From assembly GCA_037127315.1 (NCBI GenBank), contig JBBBDQ010000442.1:1267501-1331500 (forward strand): a stretch of DNA of 64,000 bases. The letters are read 5' to 3'. The DNA comes from Ascarosepion bandense. Lineage: Eukaryota; Mollusca; Cephalopoda; Sepiida; Sepiidae. The notes below the pieces were generated by a model. It searched no databases, was not told the DNA's origin, and worked only from the letters and a program-made list of their open reading frames with translations. A program made the position numbers and the translations under genes. Shown here piece by piece: positions 10,376 through 20,812 of this stretch; the stretch's first letter is position 1; each line of letters opens with the position of its first letter.

Positions 10376-10760
10376 GCAAGATGTTTGTGTATGTATCTGT
10401 TTATCTGCCTGTATATCTGTATTTTTTCAGCCCTTTTATTTTAATTTTTGCTTCGAGTTTGACTCTAAGTAAGTATGATTGTAGTTCTTAGTCTCAGCCA
10501 TGATACCATTTACTCAGAAGACTTATTTAGCCTTCAAAATTCAGTTTACGACGAAAAAACTTATTTGATATCGATACCAAGAAATAAAAATTTGACTTAC
10601 ATCCATTCATTTTTCTTTCAGTCTACGGTTTCGCTTTAACTAGAAACAACTATTGCTTTTTAGTCTTTTGTGCCAACGTCGAAAGAGTCTGAGCTCCAGG
10701 ACCATGGATTAGTTTTAAAGCTTTCATTACACCCGAGCAACGCCGGGCTATACTGCTAGT
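10020..10760 (+). mobile_element. Helitron-like (HLE) repeat, long copy
   Basis: It starts near 'tttgtaaatggaactttgtc', passes 'ccgaaacggctgaaccgatt', an internal (TA)n at about 10335-10371 and 'aggaccatggattagtttta', and ends in the hairpin cccgagcaacgccggg, then ctatactg and CTAGT at 10753-10760. A hairpin about 8 nt before CTAG/T fits a Helitron-type 3' end. No Rep/helicase is encoded. Confidence 0.6.
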
Positions 10761-11111
10761 GAGAAAATAAACGTATTTAGTACCGTTTTTCTTTCTGTTT
10801 TTATTTATTTTTTAGTTGCTTAAGACAGACTGACGTTAATAGTGGGGTCGCTTGAGATTTAATCAAATTTGAGTTCAGTTGTTTGGAAGCAAGTACTTAA
10901 AAAAAGTCGTTTATGCATAAATAAATAAAAAATATGTTGAAGTTTGTTTTTATAATATAATCTGGTGCCCCAGAACATGACATTATCTTTATTTTTAAAT
11001 AAGGCTAGATATTATAAACAGAAACTTATCAGTTGTTTTTAATTATTTCAACCCCAGGGAAGGCAATAAAGCCAATAAGACGTAGGGTTGGGGTTACTGA
11101 ATGTAAAAAAT
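10761..11111. other. no gene; weak LINE-J tail
   Basis: About 11040-11100 resembles a minus-strand LINE-J 3' end (caccccaagcaaggc-like) but is badly decayed. The rest is unassigned. Confidence 0.4.
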
Positions 11112-11281
11112 AACAGAACAAAATACTCCGGATATAAGATACCCTGATATAAAAGAAACTCGGATATAAGAGATATTTTATCTGGACCCTAATTAGAGCC
11201 CATGGTAATGTATATAAAATAGACCAAACCCGGATATAAGAGAATTTTTATCCTCTCTTATGTCAGGGTTACACAGTAATA
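11112..11281. mobile_element. pogo/Tigger-like MITE, second copy
   Basis: It contains 'cggatataagaga' motifs in both halves and ends 'gtcagggttacacagta'. It resembles the element at 9011-9152 in inverted orientation. Confidence 0.5.
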
Positions 11282-11492
11282 GGGAGCGAGAATAATGAAA
11301 AAACATGAATTAAGAAGACAAAAAAAATGACAATTTACATTGCATTTAAATTTTTGAACGTGAAATTTGACTGGAAAGCAGGAGGCCAGAAGAAAGTTTC
11401 ACAAACGTGAGAGAGAAGAAAGGGTTAGCATAGAACTTACGTTTACATCTAGTCATTTCGGCTGTAAAATGATGAGACATTGCCGTCAATCT

Positions 11493-11693
11493 AGTCAGTT
11501 AGTTAAGTGCCATGCGTGATACACGCTTGGGCAATCTTGTCTCAAAAGAGACCTGACTGACTGGGCAGAAGATTTCACCTCAGTAGGTTGCCATTACTTC
11601 CTGCGGTAGACTTGTTGCCAACCAATGCTAGAGAATCCAATCTGTCCTGTTATTCCACCCATAACTGGAGGGAAGAGACATAATTTTCTCAAG

Positions 11694-11695
<2 letters not shown>
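11493..11695 (-). mobile_element. SINE-B 3' part
   Basis: Minus-strand body and 3' end. The tRNA-like head is replaced by a (TA)n tract at 11696-11727. Confidence 0.75.
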
Positions 11696-11729
<34 letters not shown>

Positions 11730-11799
11730 CTTATACAAACAAATGTTTGGAGATACAAAATTTGTATACTATTTTAAAAACAAGGAAAAACTAAGGCCC

Positions 11800-11820
11800 T
11801 TTCGTCCAACATCTCATCAG
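11800..11820 (-). ncRNA. hammerhead-like core downstream of a PLE remnant
   Basis: The minus strand reads CUGAUGAG, eight bases, then CGAAA, keeping the conserved G-C closing pair of stem II. It lies about 157 nt downstream of the stop of the PLE endonuclease remnant, on the same strand. Inner stem II, stem I and a clear cleavage triplet are not convincing, so it is probably a fossil. Confidence 0.35.
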
Positions 11821-11976
11821 GAGGAAATCGTTGCAAATATAAATTAAACGAAAAGAACAGCAACGAAAATGAAGAGCAAAAAAAAAAAAAAAAAAAAAGA
11901 GGGGAAAATTTTTAAATAAATATACATATAAATATATGTACTTATAAAGAGGGGAGGAGAATTTGCGTGTAAATAA

Positions 11977-12350
11977 TTAGCGAGGGGCAGTTAAAATAAA
12001 ATATCCCCCAATAAATTTAGACACTTCACAAAATCCTTCAGCCGGTAAAGTTATACAAACTGATCCCAAAATCTTTAAATGATTATTAGAACCAGCTATA
12101 TGCATAATTTTGAACCACTCTTTCCTATACGGCTCGGCACAGGCTATATTCTCTACTAGGTGTTGAGCAATAGCCGATTTCATATTTGTAGAGAGAAGTT
12201 AACACATTTTATCTAATTTGCCTAATCTGATTTTCGAAGGTACATGCTAATTAATTCTTGTTTCCAAATACAAGGTTATACGCCCCACATAACCAACAGC
12301 GACTGGCAATTAAATTCAAATACCAAATTACTCAATTTGATGAAGGGCAA
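11977..12350 (-). pseudogene. Penelope-like element GIY-YIG endonuclease remnant
   Basis: The upstream part (12350-12230) encodes FNCQ...GYVGRITLYLETRIN with a one-base frameshift. The open frame 12183-11977 continues with SAIAQHLVEN, EWFKIMHIAG, HLKILGSVCITL and GGYFILTAPR. These match the C-terminal GIY-YIG endonuclease of PLEs (the YVG tripeptide in place of YIG, then the conserved IAQHLVE helix). The reverse transcriptase is absent. A near-identical upstream block lies at 16385-16520. Confidence 0.7.
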
Positions 12351-12496
12351 TTTATCCTTACGAAAAGACGGAAACGCAGAAAAATACAAAACATAGTCCG
12401 AAAAATAGTCCGAAAAATACAACGCAGAGCAACAGACCGAAAACAACCAGAAACCGACTTGCTAACCTGCATAACAAAGCTTTGACCCTTAAATCC

Positions 12497-12598
<102 letters not shown>

Positions 12599-12670
12599 AA
12601 AAGATTCAGATCGAGTATATCTGCAAAAGGAAAACTTATCTAAGCTGACGCGTTTCATTTGTGAGCTTTT

Positions 12671-12708
12671 GCCTTGATGATATCTCTCAGAAGATGAAAC
12701 ACATCGGC
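12671..12708 (+). ncRNA. hammerhead ribozyme fossil
   Basis: It reads GCC, UUGAUGA (C3 changed to U), stem II AUCU-loop-AGAU, GAAA, then AUC and GGC. Stem I GCC/GGC and stem II pair. Stem III is damaged. The copy at 17333 keeps the GUC triplet. Confidence 0.4.
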
Positions 12709-12732
12709 TAAGATAACTTTTTCATTTTCTTT

Positions 12733-12779
<47 letters not shown>

Positions 12780-12781
<2 letters not shown>

Positions 12782-13335
12782 GATTTTTGGATATTCTACA
12801 ATTTCATGGGCAATATGTATTTCGCCGCTGACCTTGCGGCTCGTCAGACCCAAATAATACAACAATTAATCTTCAAAATATTTCAGAAAATCATTACACA
12901 CAGACGCTCACGTGTCCATATTGAGAATAGATATTTGTAATGGTAATCTACAAAAAAACAATTCCTCACTCATTCAAAAAAAAAAAAAAACCCAAAGAGA
13001 GAAAGAAAAAGAAAAATATAGACAACTGATAAATGGAAAGAAGAGAAACAAAAGAGAAAAAGAAAGAGAACAGTACACAGAGAAATTAAAATTAACATCT
13101 TAGATCGACACCAGCGTCTATTGCAGAACATCTGCTTTCTTAGAAAAAACATGACATGGAAATTTAACATTAAAATTTAGTTTTAAATATATTTAAATAT
13201 AAATAATAACTATATATTACTCTGTTAAATTAAATAAATAAATTTAACATTGATTTCTTTTAAGTTCATCTCTATCGGAATTTATCTGACTAATATACAA
13301 ATTATTCTACATTATATATATATATATATATATTT
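12780..13335. other. no gene seen
   Basis: After a (TA)n at 12736-12774 the sequence is shared with about 17400-17455 for some 50 bp and is then unassigned. A purine-rich run at 12975-13080 gives low-complexity Lys/Glu frames. Confidence 0.5.
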
Positions 13336-13545
13336 GAGTTCTCTCGGTGACTGGCGTCTGTATACACTGCTTACATACAAGACGTTAAAATTTCCCTTCT
13401 CTGACCCCATGCGCCGATGGCTTAGGGAGTAGAGACTCCGACTGACACTAAATCGGTCGAGTTTCGATCCAGGCCAGAAGCAAGTGGATATGTCTAGCCA
13501 CACTGATGAGCTGTGATACAGCGAAACGGGCTTGTATGTGGATGA

Positions 13546-13550
<5 letters not shown>
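13336..13550 (+). mobile_element. SINE-A2 (tRNA-derived)
   Basis: A 5' extension 'ggtgactggcgtctgtatac' is followed by the tRNA-like part 'gcgccgatggcttaggga' (A-box region) and 'ggtcgagtttcgatcc' (B-box), then the SINE-A body 'ctgatgagctgtgatacagc' and 'gtggatgacta' before (TA)n. The head differs from SINE-A while the body is shared. Confidence 0.7.
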
Positions 13551-13599
<49 letters not shown>

Positions 13600-13644
13600 T
13601 ATAGAACACAATGCGTCCTCGTATTATTATTAATATTTGTGCGT

Positions 13645-13870
13645 CTTCTTATACGCACAAATACCCTTGGGAAAGGTAATAATCCATCTCTTCCCTCCAG
13701 TTATGGGTTAAATAATAGGACAGATTTGGTTCTAGAGCCTTGACTGGCAACCAGTCTACCGAAGAAAGCAATGGCAATCGACTGCGGGATAATCTTCTGC
13801 CCAGTCAGTCGTGTCCATTTTCGAGACATGATCGCCCAAGCGTGTGTCACATATGGCATTTAACTGACTT
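13645..13870 (+). mobile_element. SINE-B without head
   Basis: From 'acgcacaaatacccttggga' to 'ttaactgactt'. The 5' tRNA-like part is missing. Confidence 0.75.
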
Positions 13871-14429
13871 AATAGAGAGCAGTTTAGTTTTGGTGACGTT
13901 AATAATAACAAGCCATATCCTGCCGTAGTCAACAGCAGCTTGTGGGTAATTTTTAACATTGGAACACTAACCATTAATTGAAGTTACACCACTACTAACC
14001 ATGGGTAAAACATACTCGATTTTGAAAATGTCAAAAAAATATTAAATATAAATCTTTATTTGAAATATTTTACATGCAGGCACTTCAAAATTTGTACTTT
14101 GAGTTAACATTAATAGGAACTGAAAAACATATTATTTAGGTAAGAAAATCAGGTACTGAAAATTTAATTGAATTGTAATTAAAATGGCGTCATTTGCACT
14201 GGGTACTATATACCCACGGTTAGTGTTCTTGGGTTAAGATCAGCTGCCAGTTTGATCTTATCGAACCGATCAGATTTACCATTTACACAAGAATAAAATA
14301 GTTGTATCATCAATATATCGATATATCGAGTTGAGGACTGATGACATCAGGTAGTTGATGAAAATTAAAAACAAAGTTGGCTAAAGGATTTACATTGTAT
14401 ATAACACGCTAAAATCTGCCTTCGTCTAC
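13871..14429. other. no gene seen
   Basis: AT-rich, no recognisable frame or repeat. Confidence 0.5.
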
Positions 14430-14560
14430 CGAGCGCTCATAGCTCAGCGATAGAATTGTGGACTGGTATCAATTGGGTCGGGTTTCAATCTTGACTAGAG
14501 GCAATCAGATGTCTGACCGTTCAGATGAACTGTGATACAGCGAAACAGGCATCTATATAT
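14430..14560 (+). mobile_element. SINE-A, decayed
   Basis: Clear A-box-like 'catagctcagcgatagaat' and B-box-like 'cgggtttcaatc', then 'gaactgtgatacagcgaaac'. Confidence 0.7.
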
Positions 14561-14677
14561 ATGTGCGTGTAAATATATTTAAACAAATTATTGCAGGAAC
14601 AAAATTTTATAATGGCAACAAATAAAGTCAATTTCATACTTACAGAAATTTATAGATGTTATAAGAAATACGAAAAC

Positions 14678-14715
14678 GACCGACCCGGTTTCAATCCCTA
14701 TTCTTCATCAGGGTC
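14678..14715 (-). ncRNA. candidate hammerhead ribozyme in a PLE 3' region
   Basis: On the minus strand: stem I strand GACC (14715-14712), exact core CUGAUGA (14711-14705), a 12-nt stem II segment containing AAU-AGGG-AUU, GAAA (14692-14689), stem III AC-CGG-GU, cleavage triplet GUC (14684-14682), and the complementary stem I strand GGUC (14681-14678). This is the order of a type I hammerhead with a tiny stem III, the form known from PLEs. It lies 110-150 nt downstream of the PLE endonuclease frame on the same strand. Confidence 0.65.
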
Positions 14716-14759
14716 AACTGAATTTTTTTAAAAATACAAATTTTCAACATTTAAAATAT

Positions 14760-15058
14760 TAAAAGATGAAAATGAATCATGACGTACTGGGGTGGGGAAT
14801 TATGGGGAGGGTACGGGCGGGTGCTAAATGATAACAATATGGAGTCCAATAGCACATTCTGTCTGTTTACGGAGAGACGGGGTCCTGGTCTTAATACATA
14901 TCGACTCCAATGCCTGTAAATCGAATGTAGAGTGTGAAACAGACAACAAAGTGAACTGGTCCACCCTGGAGCCATTTGCACAAGTTCTGCTACTTAGCAA
15001 GTGTTCAGCAATGGCTGACCCGGAAGTGTTCACAAGTTGATCCGCACGAACATCCTCT
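14760..15058 (-). pseudogene. Penelope-like element endonuclease C-terminus
   Basis: The frame 15033-14824 reads GSAIAEHLLSSRTCAN, then QFTLLSVSHSTFDLQALESI and KTRTPSLRKQTE, the segment after the GIY-YIG motif in PLE endonucleases. The GIY-YIG part itself is cut off by a (TA)n tract at 15060-15098. Only this C-terminal piece and the 3' UTR with its hammerhead remain. Confidence 0.7.
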
Positions 15059-15098
<40 letters not shown>

Positions 15099-15101
<3 letters not shown>

Positions 15102-15590
15102 GGCCGCTAACGTTTTGAATTCGCCTTGACTGTATCCAATATGTAGCAATTTAGTCTGTTTAAAAGTTAACGGACAAACTGACAAGTCGGTAAAGGCTAA
15201 GTTTTGTAATTTATGTATGTATATATGCGTATATGTATATATGTGTCTGCTTGCTAGTGTTTGTGAATATACTCGTCTATTTTTTCATGTGCGAATGTTT
15301 GTAGGTTTATTTATGTATGCGTTCTTTCTCTTCCTCTTTTAATAATTTTCTAAATCTACTAAATTGTTAAACTAAAAAATATTTTTTTTTAAATTTCGCA
15401 ACAAAAATAATCAAATTTTAATACCAATGCCCACCAACATTATCTTTAAGTCTGGCCACATATTCTCCAAAGTAGAAGTTGCTTTACTCTGATTGGTCCA
15501 CATTGTATATACAATAATGCCTCCCTGATTAAAGGGGTTTTGCTTGTTCTTAACCTTTTAAAACCATTCAATTTAAAATAAACCACATCA
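15099..15590. other. no gene seen
   Basis: AT-rich stretch with no assignable frame. It could be untranslated PLE sequence, since a hammerhead fossil follows. Confidence 0.4.
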
Positions 15591-15618
15591 CTTGACAAGA
15601 CACAAGAAGTGTCGAAAC
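15591..15618 (+). ncRNA. hammerhead-like fossil
   Basis: It reads CUUGACAA, a perfect stem II GACAC-AAGAA-GUGUC and GAAAC. After it ACAAAA pairs with UUUUGU (to about 15637) as a possible stem III. The core is changed at two conserved positions, so activity is unlikely. Confidence 0.35.
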
Positions 15619-15760
15619 AAAATAGCTACTTTTGTAGAGATATTATAACATATCCATGTTATAATTTCTGAATAAATATTATTAGCTCTACTTTGTATTG
15701 AGCACTTTTTTAAAAATAGTGTTTCTTTGGACAAGGAATATTATTCCACCCATACTTGGG

Positions 15761-15802
<42 letters not shown>

Positions 15803-15807
<5 letters not shown>

Positions 15808-16115
15808 ATCCGCAGATAGATTTGTTTTGCTGTATCACAGCTCATCAGTACGGTTAGACATCCGATTGCTTTTTACCGATTTACTTTTTTGAAACCTGAC
15901 CGAATTTGCGTCAGTCGGTGATTCTACTCTGAGCATTGGGCGCTCGGTAGAAGGAGGCAAACTTTTAGCGTGTGATATATCGTATACAAACGCCAATAGC
16001 TGAGAGTATTTTAATTCATTACTGAATGAACGATGCGTAGATGCTAGGAGTCGCTACTGTTTTTCAAAATCTATCATTCTTCCAGAGTGCTCAATGTGGG
16101 TGTGAGAGCGTAAAT
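15803..16115 (-). mobile_element. SINE-A with extension
   Basis: Reverse complement of the 5420-5702 unit. It begins 'agtcatccgcagatagattt' after a (TA)n at 15764-15802 and includes the extension 'gaatgaacgatgcgtagatg'. Confidence 0.75.
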
Positions 16116-16379
16116 ATATTTATATTTGTATTGAAAAGAAAAAACAACACACGACTAAACGCAGAATTTATTTCAGCAGTGTAAAAAAATGTTTTACAAT
16201 TGCCTCGCTCAGACTCTTGAAGAATAAATAAATGTTAATTTCACTCAGAATATTAAAAAAAGAAAAAAACGGTTTATAACAGAAGGATTAGTAAACCGGA
16301 AATCAAATAAGAATATATACATCCAATTACACATATAACACAATACAGAATAAGGATTTAAATCACACATAAAGGAAAT

Positions 16380-16510
16380 AATTAACAATATTCTCTTGCC
16401 AAGTCGTATTTTAGAAGGTACCTGCCAATTAATTCTTGTTTCCAAATTTAAGGTTATACGCCCCACATAACCAACAGCGCACTGGCAATTAAAGTCATAT
16501 ATCAAATTTA
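16380..16510 (-). pseudogene. PLE GIY-YIG endonuclease N-terminal fragment
   Basis: The minus frame reads MIYDFNCQCAVGYVGRITLN followed by LETRINWQVPSKIRLGK. CQC before GYVG is the PLE-type GIY-YIG start. The same DNA block is at 12230-12350. Downstream of it (toward 16245) the frame is no longer PLE-like. Confidence 0.65.
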
Positions 16511-16579
16511 CTCAATTTGATGGAGGACAATTTATCCTTACGAAAAGACGGAAACGGAGACCTAGTCCGAAAAAGACGG

Positions 16580-17121
16580 AAAACAACCAGTTGATACTGA
16601 CTTGGCAGACCGGCTGCAGCCGCTCTCACACCGGCGTGATGTAGCTTCCCTGTGCCTCTTCTACAAGTACTTTCATGGCTTCTGCTCCGATGAGCTTAGA
16701 TCACTGGTGCCGCCTAAGCACGAATTTACACGAGATACTAGATTAGCAACTAGGTCCCACCCTTTTACAGTTAAACAAATAAGATGTAACCGTAAATTCT
16801 ACTCCAACAGCTTCTTTTCTCGCGCTTCCCGCCTGTGGAACTCCCTTCCACAAGTCTGCTTTCCCGACAGTTACAATCTCCAGGTGTTTAAATGTAGGGT
16901 CAATAGACACCTCCTATCACACTAACTCCCAACTATTCTCACAACACTCTCATCTACCCAACCCTCATTCTCGGTATCCTCACCCGCCTATCACCCACCC
17001 TTTGTTATTTCCTATATTTAATCAGCCTTTCTCCACTCTACGTAGCCCCCTGCACAGTAGTGGCAGTGACATGCCTTGCTCGGGGTGAAACGCTTATAAA
17101 AAAAAACCAAAAAAAAAAAAA
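16580..17121 (+). pseudogene. LINE-J insertion, last 110 codons plus 3' UTR
   Basis: The frame 16602-16925 reads ADRLQPLSHRRDVASLCLFY onward to FKCRVNRHLLSH, the C-terminus of the 3.7-kb copy. The 3' UTR and an A-rich tail follow to 17121. On both sides lie halves of a repeat that is continuous at about 12440-12480 (acaaccag / accgacttgctaacctgc), so this is an insertion into PLE-linked DNA with the empty site preserved nearby. Confidence 0.9.
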
Positions 17122-17166
17122 CCGACTTGCTAACCTGCATAACAAAGCTTTGACCCTTAAATCCAA

Positions 17167-17184
17167 TATATATATATATATATA

Positions 17185-17236
<52 letters not shown>
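17167..17236. repeat. (TA)n(TG)n microsatellite
   Basis: The same compound tract as 12503-12598, in the duplicated segment. Confidence 0.97.
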
Positions 17237-17237
<1 letters not shown>

Positions 17238-17332
17238 AAAAGATTCAGATAGAGTATATCTGTAAAGGGATAATATAAATAAAGACAAAAGGCAAACTTA
17301 TCTAAGCTGACGCATTTCATCTGTGAGATTTT

Positions 17333-17370
17333 GCCTTGATGATATCCCTCAGAAGACGAAACACGTCGGC
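17333..17370 (+). ncRNA. hammerhead ribozyme fossil, sister of 12671
   Basis: It reads GCC, UUGAUGA, a 15-nt stem II region, GAAA, CAC and GUC followed by GGC. Stem I GCC/GGC and the GUC triplet are kept. Core C3 is U and stem II is poorly paired. Confidence 0.4.
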
Positions 17371-17631
17371 TAAGATAACTTTTACCTTTTCTTTATATAT
17401 ATATATAGGAAAAAAAATTTGGATATTCTACAATTTCATGGGTAATATGTAAAACAAAAACGAGGAAGGAACATATATGCCCTAAATAACACCCAGACAG
17501 AATCACTAAATAATTATTTGGGAAGGAATATATACGTACACAAAAAAGGGAGAGAGCAGGAAAAGAGTAAAGAGAAAGGGGACAGAAACCCATACAGTCA
17601 CAAATTTTAGCTAACACAGAATCTTTTAGAA

Positions 17632-17637
<6 letters not shown>

Positions 17638-17676
<39 letters not shown>
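17638..17676. repeat. (TA)n microsatellite
   Basis: Pure TA repeat next to SINE-A2. Confidence 0.97.
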
Positions 17677-17677
<1 letters not shown>

Positions 17678-17683
17678 AATTGA

Positions 17684-17905
17684 GGTCTTTCGGTGACTGG
17701 CGTGTGCATACACTGCTTATATACAACACGTTAAAATTTCCATTCTCTGATTCCATGCACCTATGACTTAGTGAGTAGCGACTCCGACTGACACCAAATC
17801 GGTCGAATTTTGATCCCGGCCAGAAGCAAGTGGATGTGTGTAGCCACACTGAGTAGCTGTGATACAGCGAAACGGGCTTGTATGTGCATGACTAACATAT
17901 TATGC
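17684..17905 (+). mobile_element. SINE-A2
   Basis: Same structure as 13336-13550: 'ggtgactggcgtgtgcatac', tRNA-like head at about 17758, 'ggtcgaattttgatcc' and 'agctgtgatacagcgaaacg'. Confidence 0.7.
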
Positions 17906-17997
17906 TCTCATTACGATTAAGCTCTCTCGAGAAGGAGATTTTAAAAACAGTTTCCACGTCTTCGAATATATTTGACTCTTCAAAAATAAATCGACTT

Positions 17998-18197
17998 CTT
18001 TCTGTGACTGGCATGTGCATACACTGCTTATATACAACGCATTAAAATTTCCCTTCTCTGATTCCATGCGCCTATGGCTTAGGGGGTAGCGACTCCGAGT
18101 GACACCAAATCAGTCGAGTTTCGATCCCGGTCAGATGCAAGTAGATGTGTCTAGCCACACTGATGAGCTGCGAAACATGCTTGTATGTGGATGCCTA

Positions 18198-18200
<3 letters not shown>
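17998..18200 (+). mobile_element. SINE-A2, second adjacent copy
   Basis: Starts 'ctgtgactggcatgtgcata'. B-box-like 'cagtcgagtttcgatcc'. It ends in (TA)n at 18200-18236 with the body slightly shortened. Confidence 0.7.
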
Positions 18201-18236
<36 letters not shown>

Positions 18237-18239
<3 letters not shown>

Positions 18240-18519
18240 AATGATTATTAAATAGTTATTAGTCAAAGTAAAATGTTGTATTACTCACACAGAGACACAT
18301 ACACACACACCGACAAAGTTCCATTTATAAATTAGTTTGGATGCTATTTTGCTAAGCTTGACTATTAATTCCTCACCTTATTTTAAACTGCATGTTATGC
18401 ATTATAAATTTCTTGTTATATGTTTAAATTAAAGCGTTAGGAAATCAGTTAGTTTATAACGCTTGACGATACCGAAAGGTTGAAACCGTGGTAGCGTAAT
18501 CAGCTGATCTCACACCCTG
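18237..18519. other. no gene; recurrent short motif
   Basis: The segment 18467-18510 (gacgataccgaaaggttgaa onward) recurs at 40210-40265 and, reversed, at 40862-40905. The unit is unassigned. Confidence 0.4.
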
Positions 18520-18790
18520 ATTGAGCACTCTGGAAGAATGGTAGACTTTGAAAAACAGTAGCTACTCTGGTATCTTCGCATCGTTCATTCAGCAATGAAT
18601 TAAAACACTCTCAGCTATTTGGCGTGTATAATGATAATATACACGCTAAAACGTCTGCCTCCTTATACCGAGCGCAGAAGTAGTATCGCCGACTGACGCC
18701 AATTCGGTCGGGTTTCAATCCTGGGTAAAAGGCAATTGGCTGTCTATCATACTGATGAGCTGTGATACAGTGAAACAGATGTTTGCGGAT

Positions 18791-18800
<10 letters not shown>
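18520..18800 (+). mobile_element. SINE-A with extension
   Basis: Matches 5420-5702 over its length, ending 'gcggatgacta' and (TA)n. The A-box region has a small deletion. Confidence 0.75.
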
Positions 18801-18837
<37 letters not shown>

Positions 18838-18847
18838 AATATGTAAA

Positions 18848-18985
18848 TAGGTTCGAATCCTGCTGGATAGCACACATTTTCGTCATAAAAATGTATCGTG
18901 AAATAATCAGGCCGGTAGATATAAATATAAAATACTGTTTAATTAAAAACAGAATATCTACTTAAATACGAGTATCGGTAAAAAT
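18848..18985 (+). mobile_element. SINE-C tail
   Basis: 'ggttcgaatcctgctgg' then a tail ending 'tctacttaaatacgagtatc', homologous to 6716-6850. Confidence 0.45.
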
Positions 18986-19070
18986 AATGTCCAAAATAAT
19001 TCATTGCAGGTTGTCGGTTGCTTATAACCAAGTTTCGTTAAATTTCGTTAATTTCCGTAACATGTTTACA

Positions 19071-19093
19071 TATATATATATATATCTATATAT

Positions 19094-19140
<47 letters not shown>
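19071..19140. repeat. (TA)n microsatellite
   Basis: TA repeat with one internal interruption. Confidence 0.95.
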
Positions 19141-19144
<4 letters not shown>

Positions 19145-19929
19145 TTTTTGCCACCGATCTCTTACTCTGCCTAATAAGATTAGAACGAATCTTCTATCGA
19201 TCGCCTAGATTTTATTATAGAATATTGCTCTATTTTATTACCTTACATATACATTAGGCTTTATCGTTTATATAGGAATCAGTACAATCCGTGCTTACAG
19301 CCAACCGCGTTTTCAGTCATCCATTGCGGGTTTTGGAACATATCCATTACAGATAAAAATATGTCTTTATGTCGATACTATTTTTTTGTTTGTTTTTCCT
19401 TTACTTGCCAACTTATTTGAAGTGTTCGTCTTCTCGATTTCGTCCTATCTCTTGTGTCTATTTACACGGCTCTATCTCTTGTGCCTATTTACACGGTTGG
19501 TCGCTTGCTGCAAGGTGGAACGATCTGCAAGAATCTCTTCTCCTCCTTTCGACTTTGGTCGAACAGCGAATGACAATCACTTTCGACTGACGAGGGACGA
19601 CATTTGAAGTTTCGATTCCGGTAAAGCAACCAAGCGGACAATCACACTACAATCGTCTAAGATGTGTCGTGGGGTAGAGTTTCGGATGAGAAAGCAGCCG
19701 AATCAATGTAATAGCAGTGGGGTGTAGGGATAGGGCGTTGGGGATGGGGAGATGAAAAAGTAAGACGTATTGGTGGCAAGTAGGTACTGAAATAGAATAA
19801 GAATTTTAAAAAAATGGTATTGACTTACCACGGGATTTCACCAGACGAAGAAATAAGCCAAAAACAGATAAAAATCTTTTTAAAAAAATGAATAAATCGT
19901 TAATTTTTTTTAAAATAAGAAATAAAAGA
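19141..19929. other. unassigned; short direct duplication
   Basis: Nothing recognisable except a direct repeat of about 27 bp (cctatctcttgtgtctattt) at about 19443 and 19470. The frames at 19369-19607 overlap in two registers without family resemblance. Confidence 0.4.
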
Positions 19930-20470
19930 AGTACAAACTGAATTCAGCAAAGAAAGGCAAACCAAATCAGCAAAAATTGGCAGAGAAAAGAAACCAAGTA
20001 AAACAAGACAAAAAACAGCAAAAAGACATCGAAGAATCATCAACTGAATTCGGCAAAGCCAAATCAGCAAAAATTGGCAGAGAAAAGAAACCAAGTAAAA
20101 CTAGACAAAAAAGCAACAAAAAGACATCGAAGAATTGTCAACTGAATTCAGCAAAGAATAGCAAACCAAATCAGCAGAGAAAAGAAACCAAGTAAAACTA
20201 AACAAAAAACAGCAAAAAGACGTTGAAGAATTATTAACTGAATTCAGCAAAGAAAAGCAAACTAAATCAGCAAAAATTGATAGAGAAAAGAAACCAAGTA
20301 AAACTAGACAAAAAAGCAACAAAAAAACGTTGAAGAATTGTCAACTGAATTCAGCAAAGAATAGCAATCCAAATCAGCAAAAATTGACAGAAGAAAGCAA
20401 TCATGAAAAAACAAATAAAACTTGCTAGAAAGAAGCAAAAGAAATAACAGTTGAATTCAACAAAGAAAAG
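19930..20470. repeat. about 100-bp purine-rich minisatellite, about six units
   Basis: The landmark ctgaattcagcaaagaa recurs at about 19938, 20045, 20142, 20240, 20344 and 20451, giving spacings of about 97-108 bp. Units diverge by indels. The plus strand translates to Lys/Gln-rich frames that change register, so coding is unlikely. Confidence 0.9.
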
Positions 20471-20812
20471 TAAAAAAAAAAAAAAAAAAAATCAGCCAAA
20501 ATCCGTAGAGAAAGAATTCAGGTAAAATAATTAAAAACTAGAAGGAACATCAAGGAATAACTTAACAAATAAAAGGAAGGAAAAGGCAGCAAAATTAAAA
20601 GGACAAATATATTTACAAATCAGGGAACAAACATCGAAATTAGAAGCTCTAAAATAATAATAAAATAAAAAGAAAAAAAAAGAAAATAACTCCCAAAAAA
20701 ATCTGTAAAAAAAGGGAAAAATGTTGAAAAATGAATTTTAAAAAAATTTAAAAAAATTAAAAGAAAACCACCAACCCCAAAATGACTATCACCCCAAAAA
20801 TATATTTTTAAT
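20471..20812. other. A-rich low-complexity DNA
   Basis: Long adenine and purine runs continuing from the minisatellite. No gene. Confidence 0.6.

Noticed and set aside
18467..18510. Hammerhead at the 'gacgataccgaaa' motif (also 40210)
   Set aside because: 40210 has CUGACGA and GAAA, but stem II does not pair and no stem I or cleavage triplet fits.
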